Assembly: GCA_036939975.1 (NCBI GenBank) | Contig: JALLPB010000203.1 | Location: 1-20,429, forward strand | Direction: 5' to 3' | Length of the DNA: 20,429 nucleotides | Source of the DNA: Cyclostephanos tholiformis | Taxonomy: Eukaryota > Bacillariophyta > Thalassiosirophyceae > Thalassiosirales > Thalassiosiraceae | Shown: one piece after another, positions 7,651 to 17,500 of the stretch | Position numbering within the stretch: the stretch's first letter is position 1 | Layout: the number at the start of each line of letters is the position of its first letter | Translations under genes and position numbers: made by a program | Notes under the pieces: generated by a model | Told to the model about the DNA's origin: nothing | Database searches by the model: none | The model's input: only the letters and a program-made list of their open reading frames with translations

Positions 7651-9321
7651 TCAGAGCTGGTTAACATCATCATCTCCATCGCCAATAAACATTCTCGAAT
7701 CTGATTCTTCTGTATTATCCTCCATAGCACTTTGTAGTCCCGAAACCTCTCCTCCCAAAAGTAAAGCCAACGTATTTCGGTCTGCCACACCAGGAGCCCA
7801 TTGAGCCTGCGCGGGAGTATCACTTCGCGGTCCAAAAAAATCTGATGCTTCTTGTCCCATCAACACCGTCCTCTCAACGCTGGTGTTGAAGCTATTGCAT
7901 ATCTGACACTGCACCCCTAAGAAGTGCCAGCGTTGATTGAAACACCTCTCCTCACAATCATTGCAAAGTATATTTACCGACCTCTCCATGTTGGCCGGCA
8001 CCGGCTGCAATGCGATTGCAACGGCAATGGCATTCCAAGTTTCTTCCATTTCATCTGGAGTTTCCGCCGTTTTTTTGCACACGGGACAACGCGTATCATG
8101 AGACGTGAGCTCGCGATAGCAATTCCAGTGAATCGCGTGACCGCAGGGCATTTCGTGGCTGGCCATGCGACTCGAGAATAAATCCTCCTGGCATACTGGA
8201 CAATTCGACATGTATTTTCCCGACTTGCAGTTGTGATCATCGAAGCGAATGGCGTCTATGCACATCCCGCAATCATCGCAATGGGTGAAATTCTCTCGAC
8301 CACCGACTCTGCAAAATCCACATTTCACGCAGTGGTAGGGGTCCTCCTCAGCTGACATCCATAAGTTGCAAATTGCGCAATGATACTTCCCGAATTGAAT
8401 GCCGCAGCCAATGCAGTTGTTACTATGCCCCGTGATGAAAAAATTCAGACTAAGACTCGATGGAAATAAAAGACGTATATATACGCAGCAACAGAAAATA
8501 ACTTACGTCTTGCTAGATTGAAGGGTAAAACATTCTCGACAAATCACTTCCTTGATCAAAAAGCGATTGATTTCGTGATGAGGTTCTTCATCTTCTTCAA
8601 AATTCATCGGCAGAGATGACCTTCTTTGAGACAAGGCGGGAGGTTTCAACGGAGCGGAATCCTCTACTGCAACCAGCGTTTCTAATTTATCCGCATCGGA
8701 TTGCTGCCTGGAAAGGGGAGGAGGAAGCTCGGGATAATCATCGTGACAGATGCGACATCCAAATACCAGTCCACAGCATGGAGATACGATGGAGCAATTC
8801 CTCTGGTAGTGTGGGCAGGTCGGGCGTGATTTCTCCATCATGCGCGACCGGGCGATGGATTTTTCGGACGGCACGGAATGGCAAACGTCGATGTCGGCGC
8901 CCATGCGTTTCATATCCATTTCGGAAAATCCATCCGCCGCATCACAGGTGGACGACACTCGTTTGGACTTCAACAATTTACTGTAGATCATTTTCTGCCG
9001 AGCCGCACTGTCAGTGAAAGCCTCATCGTCCGAGGAGGCGTCAGTGGCTGCCGCCATGGCCATATCATTACCGAGAGGGGTGAGGAAGCTTGGCTGAACC
9101 ATGGACGATCTCCGTCGTCCATCCATGAGATATTGGATAGACTTGCGACGCTCGTGTGGGGTCAGGCTAGGATCTTTCATGATTGCCTGGATGGAGGCTC
9201 GGCGCTCCTTTTCTCCAAGATCGGTCGCGGACCCCTCTCGAGGATACGACGGGGATGAGGCGGTATTGTTGCTGTTCATGTTTTGGGGTTTTACTGGTAC
9301 GATAACACTTCTTAAAGTCAT
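7651..9321 (-). CDS. RCHY1: RCHY1/Pirh2-like CHY-CTCHY-RING E3 ubiquitin ligase
   Basis: Two exons, 9321-8507 and 8422-7651, encode 528 residues. The CHY zinc finger starts CPHYQRNC (169-176) and runs to CAIC (287-290) across the splice. The CTCHY finger follows (about 302-337, CGFCRVGGRENFTHC). The RING is C3H2C3 at 346-388 (CPVC, CGHAIHWNC, CPVC). A C-terminal zinc ribbon lies at 424-450 (CNDC, CQIC). This is the full core of animal Pirh2 and plant MIEL1, which ubiquitinate transcription regulators. Oddities are a 168-residue Ser/Arg-rich N-terminal extension holding two copies of an ERRxSIQ motif, and a ~55-residue acidic/Ser-rich insertion (194-248) inside the CHY finger. No hemerythrin domain is present, so it is not a BRUTUS-type iron sensor. 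An acidic C-terminal tail follows the ribbon. Confidence 0.9.
8423..8506 (-). other. Intron of the RCHY1-like gene (84 bp)
   Basis: Donor AAGAC/GTAAGT is near-perfect and the acceptor is CATAG/TAACAAC on the minus strand. Splicing joins SSK, a split Thr codon, then NNCIGCGIQFGKYHC, which completes the CHY zinc ligands. Without splicing the protein ends at TAA two bases inside the intron. Confidence 0.93.
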
Positions 9322-9728
9322 GTGTGTGAGTGTTTTGTCTGGAATTCAACTTGAACTTCGTTGCAGCGATATTTTTATATATTCATGGCATCTCGCTTTT
9401 TCTGAGAGATATTTCATCCTTTTCTCAAAGACTTATGTGTATCCTCCCCGGCCCAACAATCTTCTTTTTGTTATCGCACAGGTGTTGTGTCCTTCTGCAA
9501 ATACCTTTCACGTAGGAACCAATATTAAATGGTGGACAAAAAAAGCTGGAAAGAGATCTCACACACAACTCCCCTTTTTTGCTTGGAAAAAGACGGAGAT
9601 GATATGAATAAAAAAGCCGACACAGATGGCTGATATGATATGGCCACAGTATGGTACAGCTCGGATGTGAGAGAGTTTCGAATCAGATAGCGCAACATAC
9701 AAACACATCACACACATCATGATCCATC
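9322..9728. promoter_or_regulatory. Divergent promoter region, RCHY1-like and SWAP-like genes
   Basis: 407 bp between two start codons, AT-rich, with a TATA-like run (ATATTTTTATATATTC) near 9368-9384. I cannot assign it to either gene. No other feature seen. Confidence 0.4.
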
Positions 9729-11007
9729 ATGCAGCACTCTCGAGTTGACCTCACGATCACAGGGAGAAAGTGCCGAATACACCGCAACATCAATAACTCC
9801 GCATCTGTGGATGACGATACAAATTTGATTGAGATAAATACCCGCGAAAACGATGGTGGGGGTGTAGAGCAAAGGGTACAGTCCAATAAGAGATCGAACT
9901 TACTAATCGATCGCTACGATGCAAGGGGATTGTTGGATGAATTTTCTCTTCGCCAATTGTCGGTCAGCAGGAGAGGTTTGGGCCTTATTTCTGGTATCGA
10001 TTCGGTTTCGGTCAACTGTCGTGCATACTCATCATCATTCGATGAGGACGTCAGCGGAGAGGAGAAAGCACGGAATATTGTGCGATACGAAGGACTCGAC
10101 AAGTATCCATCTGCCGTTACATGTACAAAGAGCAATAACACGGCGAAAGACGGAGGAGAGAATCTGAATCGAATAAATTCTTCTTACTTATATACATATC
10201 ACGAGAAGGAAAAACCTTTTCAGTTGAGCGAAGAACTATCAAAGGGACTTCCCTCGAATGTCCAATTGGTGAGTGTTAAACATTCATCCATGCATTCAAA
10301 GCTTTCGGCGATAGAAAAGCACTTGAGAGCGATGAAATGATGTTAAGGGAAAATAGAGCAATATGTTATATTGTCGGAATCAAACAAAGCCTTCACGATG
10401 AACCCACTAATATGAATGAACGAACTACTCCTTTGAGGGTTTGAAGTATTATCTTGACGGTTTGTTATCACGTGTGCCCCTTGTTCCATTACCGGAATTA
10501 TCATTATCTCCAATCATACTAATATTTCTTTTGCATCCCCAATAGCCAAAAACGATACAGCAGAATACCATCATCGAGCACACCGCATCTCGCGTCGCAC
10601 TGAACAATCAGCTCGAGGTTTTCCTCAAGGTAAAACAGGCCAACAATCCAAACTTTGCATTCTTTAACTCAACAGATGAATTGCATGGGTATTATCTGTA
10701 TCTTAAGGGGAAGTACAGCCGCAATGTTGATGATGAAAATAATGTCCCTCCAAAGGATGGTAGTGATGATAGAAAAGATGCCGGTGGCGGTAATCCGCTT
10801 TCTGGACTTCTTGGATGTTACTCGTCATCGTCCGAGGAGAGCATATGTCCCTCAGAGAATCTCGACAACTCCAGCATAAAATCTAAAGACATGAGGGACT
10901 CGACAGATGAAAATAATGATGACATCCTTTCCAAGGAGCGGGAACGAAAACGGAAGGCAAATAGATTAGAAAAATTACGAATTTGGAAAGAATCTCGGTC
11001 GGGCTAA
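9729..11007 (+). CDS. SFSWAP: SWAP/SURP-domain splicing regulator
   Basis: Two exons, 9729-10268 and 10546-11007, give 333 residues. Exon 1 has the DRY box IDRYDARGLLDE (60-71) and an EEKARNIVRYEGL segment (111-123), the two marks of the SWAP N-terminal domain. Just before the splice is LSEELSKGLPSN. Exon 2 opens with a SURP module at about 187-235: NTIIEHTASRVA, QLEVFLKVKQANNPNF, then HGYYLYLKGKY. SURP modules bind the branch-point factor SF1 in pre-mRNA splicing. The remainder is Ser/Asp-rich and ends in a basic helix (KERERKRKANRLEKLR). Compared with animal SFSWAP it lacks the first part of the N-terminal domain, the second SURP and the RS tail, so it is a minimal version. An additional 5' exon is possible. 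Confidence 0.85.
10269..10545 (+). other. Intron of the SWAP-like gene (277 bp)
   Basis: Donor CAATTG/GTGAGT and acceptor CCCCAATAG/CCAAAA, phase 0. Reading through stops at 10338-10340; splicing restores a complete SURP module. Two G/C-poor stretches and a pyrimidine-rich end are typical. Confidence 0.9.
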
Positions 11008-11595
11008 ACCAGTAGAATGACATGCCCTGCCATTCAAATGCGTCTTATTGGACGTAATAATCAAAATAATTTGCCGTAGCGGTGCAAAATAATTTCCTAG
11101 ACTGATTATAGTGATGATCTGACGTGCAAACGAATATTCTCATTACCCAGTATGCTGCCATATTTTTGCGTTTGCGTTTCAATTGCTCAATGGTGTCAGC
11201 TTGACCTAGCAACTGCTGCTTTGTCAAGGTGAGACCTGCAATGGTCATCTCTCGCTGTTTTCCCTTTTAGTGAAGCGCGAAGGAAAATCACATTGTCTTA
11301 CGTCTTAATTATTGAAATGGAATTTTCTCGGGCATAGTAATGAACGATTTTTTGGTAACGTATTCCCTTCGAACTTTCTGGAACGTTGCACGATGTAGAA
11401 CCGAACTGCATGTTTAATAGGAGCGATGGAGATGGTTCCTCGCACGAGTCTTCTGTGAGTAGAGCCAATAGCAAGTCGAAGTCTGCTTTTGGGTCATTGA
11501 CAAAATCTTCCAAGTGCGACTAAACAACAACCTCGGGACCTCGGGCATGAATCGTGCTTCTTCCCGAGGACACGTACTATTTTCTTCAGTGGCCT
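11008..11595. other. Convergent intergenic stretch with two unexplained minus-strand open segments
   Basis: 588 bp between the SWAP-like stop and the importin beta-1 stop. On the minus strand, 11519-11302 is open from a TTTAG acceptor-like site to a strong GTAAGA donor-like site and reads like protein (SHLEDFVNDPKADFDLL...). A second open segment, 11248-11147, is Lys/Gln-rich and ends at a GTAATG donor-like site. Checking phases, I cannot splice the two in frame, so I do not call a gene. Confidence 0.3.
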
Positions 11596-14500
11596 CTAGA
11601 AGGCGGTCAAAATTTGCTGCACTATGGTGCTCGCCCAATCGCACGTTTCAACGATTGTCGGATCCCCCGTGGCGCGTCCCTCCTTCAGCAATTCCATCAC
11701 ATAAGGCTGGCGGATTTGTTCCTTGATGTGGACGCCAAAGGAGCTGGCGATGTCCCCCACGAGCCCAACGGCCTTGCCCAGGACCTCGTTGTCGTAGTCG
11801 TTTTTGCGGTCGCTGGCGAGCATCTCAAGGAAGCTGAGGATCGCATCCACATACGGGAGGAGGAGGTCGGTGCGATTGCCATCCTTCAGTCCCTGGACAA
11901 TGCCGGTGTAGGCCTCGAGGATGCCCTCCCTGAGCAAATTGACGTAATCGATGAGGTCGTCGTCGTCGTCGGGGGCGCGGGTCTGGGCGGCCTGAAGAAG
12001 CATCATTAGGGACACCTGGAGGTAGGGTTCGTACTCAGATGTGATGGCCAGTGCGATATCACCAAAGCACGATAGGACCGGCGGCTTGACGCTGCGGTGC
12101 AAAGAGGAATTCTGAAGGGCCTCGACGAGAGCGCTCATGATCTCGTCGCAGTAAGGCTTCATCGAGCCCTCGATGGCGCGACTAATGTCCCCCACAAGAC
12201 CAACCGCAACAGTGCAAACCTGGTAAGCTTCAAAGTTTCTCAATCCTGATATCAGGAACGGCTGCATAGCAACCATGTACTTGATGAAATCCCCCTCGAG
12301 GATGTTGGCGATGGCCGATGACGCGCTGAGCGCCTCTTCGTGACACGTGGCGTTCTTTGTCTGCAAGACCTGGAGGAAGTTGGTCATGATGGCGTCACAG
12401 TAGGGCAGGAGCTCCTCCTTGGTCACCTTGACGGAAAGGACCTGGATGAGTCCACAGAGGAGGCCCTGCACACCTTCCCTCTGCTCTTTGTCTTCGTTCG
12501 TAACTGCAGGCATGTTGAAGGATTGGGCGAGGCGTTCGATAATTGCGGGGAGCAATTGCAGCAGGACTACCTTCACATCCGGCGCTGCGTTCTGGATCAA
12601 AACGCTGATCGCCTCAAAAGCTGCGATGCAAAGATTCGATTCCGTGNTAAAGTGTAACAATGGTTACACAAGTTACAGTGAACTTCTGGGCTCATGTCAA
12701 TGTGAGGAGGTGTATAATTCTAAAAATTTTAAATATAACATGGCAAATTCATAGATGACATTGTTTTCTACATGAAAAACATACCACATGAATATGGATG
12801 GGGTTCAGTTTAACATATATGCATAAATGGCTAATGCATGACATCGTACTCATTGTGAACATGATCACCATCCCCCAGAGTATTGTGGAGCATCATCATA
12901 TCCCCTGTTCTATGTGCTCGAGTCTGCCGGGGTTGGGCATGTGAATGTCCACCTCGGTCAAATCCACAACAAGGGTGCAAGTGCGCAATGCCACCAACAA
13001 CAATGACAGAGGAGGGGGGAGATGATCCCACCACCCCCTGCTGTCAATGGCATTGCTTCCTCCTACCCCATTGTATGATACAGCAACCCTGGTGCTGCCC
13101 AAGCGGCCACTCTGATTAAACAAGTCCCTCCTAAAACACCAAATCCAGTGAGTATGCATGCAGTTATCTTACGATAACTGAGGGCACTGCAGTGGACAAG
13201 GTGATAAGGGATTTGTGGATGGATGGAAGAGAAAACAGGGGGGGGCACTGTGCAGAGGAGGTAAGGAGAGGTGTGCAATCAATGTGAGGAGAGGTGCATA
13301 ATCAATGTGAGGAGGTGTGCAATTCTAAATTTTTTCATATGATATGGCAAATTCATAACTGACATTGTTTTCTACATGAAAAACATACCACATTTTACGT
13401 GTACTATATCAGGACACAATCTGATTCCATGGTGTCAGTGAGAGCAAGTCTTAGAAGACCTTTTTAAGTATTTGAGAGTCTGGGCAGCTGGACTTAAGCT
13501 CTTCATAGTGTCCATTGATGGTCTGCTGAGTTTTGCATTGGGTGCTTGTTGTCACTTAATAATAATGGGGCAAAGATGTGCTTCATACCTTACATTTTTG
13601 TACTCTGATATAGTTTTTGACTGTTACTATTAGAGCAATCCCAAGATCAATTTTGTGTCTGTGTGTCATAAACACAGAATATGTAATTTGTGTTTGTGAC
13701 ACAAAAAAGTTGTGGCCTCCAACCTAACCATGACTCAGTTAGGAGAGGCTACAAAAACATGCTCTTCTAGTGTACACAAACATAATTTATCTCCCCACCA
13801 AGCCACAACTTTGACACCTTTGTTCTCTACAACCAACAGGCTGATAGCACTGAAACATGACTTGTGCCCACCCCCAGACCTCCTCTATCTTCCTGCTGTA
13901 TGGGTGCCACTTGCTGCCACCAAATACCATACAAAACCTCATTTCTGTCAACACCACTGTCATTGAGGATGTGCTTCTTGCATCACCTCCTCCTTCTTTA
14001 TCTTGCCCATCATTGGCAATATATAAACAAAATGACAAAATGAGAGCCAAAAAAAAGCACTCCCAATAGGAATGATTTCTTCAGAAGTCTTTCTATTGAG
14101 GAGTACCATTGGTGGTATCAAAAGATTCCATGCTGTGGCAAAAATAGCTTGCATCATGAAATGATCAAGCATACATCACAATGATGGGCTTCGACTGCAA
14201 GTCTTTTGACAAGGTCCTTGAGAGGTTTGCTCCATGTTTTCTGGACACACACTTTTTGACAGTTCAGGGATGATTGTTGAGATTGAATATCCCTGGGGGC
14301 AAAAGTGAGAAATGCAACCAGCTGATTTTGGGGCTGACATGAACCCGAGGGTCATTAAATATTTTGCAGATTGTTTTTGGACTTACCAATTCAAACCTCT
14401 CTATTTATTTGAGATTCAAAATTTGTCTCATTGTTGAAACTTTTCATGACAATCCTTCAACAAGTAGGCCACTATATCACATCAATTTTTGTGTTTTTTT

Positions 14501-17500
14501 TCTTTATGGGACTATTCCTATTGCATTTTTCAATGTTCCTGGATTGGTACACAATAGCCAGTTTGCATATTGGGGCAGGATCTATGATAAGCTCAAGAAG
14601 GTTTAAGAATCAACAGGGAGGAGTGCATGGTCAGCTCTGCTTTTGGCATAGTCAACCATCGATACCTCACCAAGTCATCCCAGGAAGTTTTTGTGTTGAC
14701 TGCCCCAACCACTGTAGAGCAGAGTATAGAAATTCAGAGGAAGCACCAGGCAACATTGATGTGCCAGGCAGCAGAATGGGAGATGCAAGGGATCCAGTCA
14801 TCATTTCCTTGCTTGAAGGACACATTCACATGCAAGGAGAAAGGTGAGCATTGGATCATGATGAAGATGATTATACTTTTGTAAAATATTTTGTGCATAC
14901 CGTGGGCATCAACCAGATCAACAATATGTTTATGAGATGCTTGGATGTTAACACATATGATGAAATCAAAAATATAACTTCATTCTAGATTTAACAGTTT
15001 AACAGCTATCGCTGCTTTGGCAGGAGACAAACTCGTACTTTTTGGTAGGTACGTATGAGATTACTATGTAGGAACAGTACAATAAGTTCTACCTAAAAAA
15101 CTCAGCACGCCAAAATCTGCCATACAAAACAACTCACAAATGGAGAATTTTTAATTGGGACAAAAAGTGTGGCAAAATGCACTTCTTACGTCATCGATGT
15201 AAAGATCTTTGCAAAATAGGAAGATACTGTGCAAAAAGCTGAGATTCTTGTGGGGTCAATGCGCTATCAAACTCTGTGAATGGACAAAAATTTGCTAATA
15301 AACTATGGTGCTATGAAGCTACTGTAAAATGTGGGCGGTGGTGACAGCCAGCATATGATCATTGTCTCATGGTATTATTGGATCGATGGTGGTTGTATGA
15401 TATTGTTGTATGAGAATAACATTTAACATATACTTTACACATTTATGTGACTATATTGATTAATCTAAAGAACATATTCAGTAGGATTGTCGCTGCCCCT
15501 TGGTTGTGGAGATGAGGAACCTTGGCAAGCCTTGTTGCTCAGCAGAGAGGAACCTAGGCAAGGAAGGTGAGTGGTTAGGAGGCTGGCAGCAGCAGTGGCA
15601 TTGCTGCTGATGGTTTACATCATTGACATCATCAACATGTTCATCATCATATGCTGCTGACGACTCTCCACCTGACAGAGGGCTGTCTCAGGATGATGAA
15701 GAGAGTCATTTCCACCTCCCTTGCTTTGGCATTGTGCCACTCCTGCATCATCATCATCCCCATCATGGTTTGAAAAGACCATCCACTTTCTTCATCATTG
15801 TAATTGTTGTCATTGTTTGAGCACCCTCTCTTCTTTTTCTGTCCATGACTGATTGGGGTGCAAAAAATTCTCCCATGATTACTCTGGCTACTCAACATGA
15901 GCTGTGACCACCACCACCACCATGCTGACCGTGCCCATTGGACACTCACCAAATTCACAAATTTTTAATTGCCTCACACAACTCCAACACATTCCCAAGC
16001 ACCTCCCAAAAAACTCACCATGAGGGTAGAATTTATGCCATACCCTCACAAAAAGCAAGTTGTGTTTGGTTTGCCTCAGTTTTAGATTTTTAGACACCTC
16101 ACATGCAGTTTATTATTGCTCTCACAGTACCAGTGTCTTCATCTCTCTGAAAAGTCTAGTTTGATCACTACTGGATAGGGTTAATGAATTGGTACTGCTT
16201 TAATTTTGATAGTTTTAGGTTGCCTTACATATCTCAAATGCACTGCCTTTTAATTTACCTCACTCATGACTGAAACTCACATTTTATGATACCTCACTTA
16301 AACCAAAACTTACTTTAGTTTACTTCTTAACCCCCCTCTCCCACCCACTTGGCCGTTGGAGGATCATATCATTCATAAATGAAATTGCCACTCCCTGCTG
16401 GAGCCTCCGCCAATGATCCAGAGACTGATGCACCACTACACCTGTCATCTTTTATAGCTATTGTTGTATTCATATTTCTGGTCCTGGTCCTCATCAATTT
16501 TGTCCTCCTGAATTTTTTATTTGATTCCCCCTCCCTATGTTGGATGGCAATGCCATGCAACCACAAAATTGCCAGGTCACTGTCTCTTACGTCGCATCCG
16601 GATTTGGACAGCCATGCAATTTAGCACTGTGGTGGGTACATGTCACAGCCAATGCCCCCCTCATTCTCCTGTTTACAATGCCCATCATACATGTTGTATT
16701 TCATGGAACAGCATTGACTGTTGAACTTATTGTTGCATCTTGCATCAAACAGATTGAAATTTACATTTTCTGCGATGCAAATCCAAAAAACCATCCATAT
16801 CTTGAAGATAAAGAACATCTTACACAAGAGACCCAACCTGACAGGAGGGCTAATACCCTATGCAAAAAGACTAAATCTATCTGGCAAAAAAGATGATAAA
16901 AAACTCATTTAGAGTTTAAAAAGGTCCGTGCATAAAGACTAACTATATCTGGTAAAAAAGATTGATGAAAAAACTCATTTAGTATCTTAACATGTCCATT
17001 CCGGGGATCGATCCCGGGACCACCTGCACCCAAAGCAGGTATCAAAAAGACTAACTACTATATCTGGTAAAAAAGGTTGATGAAAAAACTCATTCAGAAT
17101 CTTAAAAGGCCCATGCAGGGGATTGAACCCAGGACCATAATCATAATCATAAAAGGTCCATTCCGGGGATCGAACCCGGGACCACCTGCACCCGAAGCAG
17201 GTATCATACCTCTAGACCAAATGGACACCTACACCAAAACCGAGCAGATGAGTTTTATAAATTAAAAAAAAAGCACAACAGGATTTGGCGGGAGACCAAA
17301 CGGACTGCTATGCTCGTAGTAGGAGTTGAATAGTACCTCCTCTTCTCTTCAAATAATGGAGCTGAGGACATTTTTTACACATTGTTACATGTAACTAAGT
17401 TAAACTAATGACATCTGTAAATCGACGGCAAAGGCGGCGGACGATGACGTTAACGTCGTCTCGTCGCGGGCCGCATTGCCCCCGCAATTACCGTCCTCCG

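Larger units (their letters stand above)
16866..17226 (-). repeat. Tandem array of tRNA-Pro gene plus 3' flank, mostly decayed
   Basis: On the plus strand, a roughly 60-bp flank (AAAGACTAACTATATCTGG..., AAAAAACTCATTTAG) occurs three times, at about 16866-16925, 16934-16990 and 17046-17105. The second and third copies are followed by pieces of the same tRNA; the fourth unit has the intact tRNA at 17156-17226. Read on the minus strand each unit is tRNA followed by a T-rich 3' flank. Confidence 0.8.
12653..17389. mobile_element. Decayed DNA transposon or nested elements inside importin beta-1
   Basis: The interval is AT-rich and CpG-starved next to CpG-rich exons. It contains a frameshifted DDE transposase (about 14070-14960, plus strand), an internal direct repeat, and a 10-bp inverted repeat TGTAACAATG near both ends (12653-12662 and 17380-17389). 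I do not see a clear target-site duplication, so the exact ends are uncertain. The stretch from about 14960 to 16860 has only CAT/CA-rich low-complexity patches and no coding frame I can support. Two or more nested insertions are possible. Confidence 0.6.
12647..17404 (-). other. Apparent giant intron of importin beta-1
   Basis: About 4.75 kb separates codons that are adjacent, or nearly so, in the family alignment. On the minus strand the acceptor would be CTTTA[N]/CACGG; the single ambiguous base at 12647 would have to be G (C on the plus strand). The exon then starts in phase 2. The donor is unclear: GTTTAA at 17405-17400 is phase 0, while a phase-2 choice (AT/GTCATT, exon end 17413) is weak. 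Other introns in the window are 84-277 bp, so this one is exceptional. Confidence 0.55.

Noticed and set aside
11554..12009. 151-codon plus-strand open frame opposite importin beta-1
   Set aside because: It is the antisense shadow of a conserved importin exon; its Val/Asp/Gly-rich content mirrors that exon's codons.
12831..13159. Overlapping Cys- and Pro-rich open frames on both strands
   Set aside because: No zinc-finger spacing or homology seen; likely chance frames in element sequence.
14431..14847. 138-codon plus-strand open frame as an intact gene
   Set aside because: It runs in the wrong frame over the transposase relic, whose recognisable fragments are in the other frames.
15647..15958. 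Met/Trp/Asn-rich minus-strand open frame
   Set aside because: Created by CAT and CAC repeats; low-complexity reading with no conserved motif.
16537..16896. 119-codon hydrophobic open frame in the inserted interval
   Set aside because: No family motif, runs into the tandem tRNA-flank repeat, and lies in CpG-poor decayed sequence.
16866..17226. CRISPR-like array (regular repeats with spacers)
   Set aside because: The repeated unit is a tRNA 3' end plus T-rich flank in a eukaryotic intron, with uneven copies; not a CRISPR.
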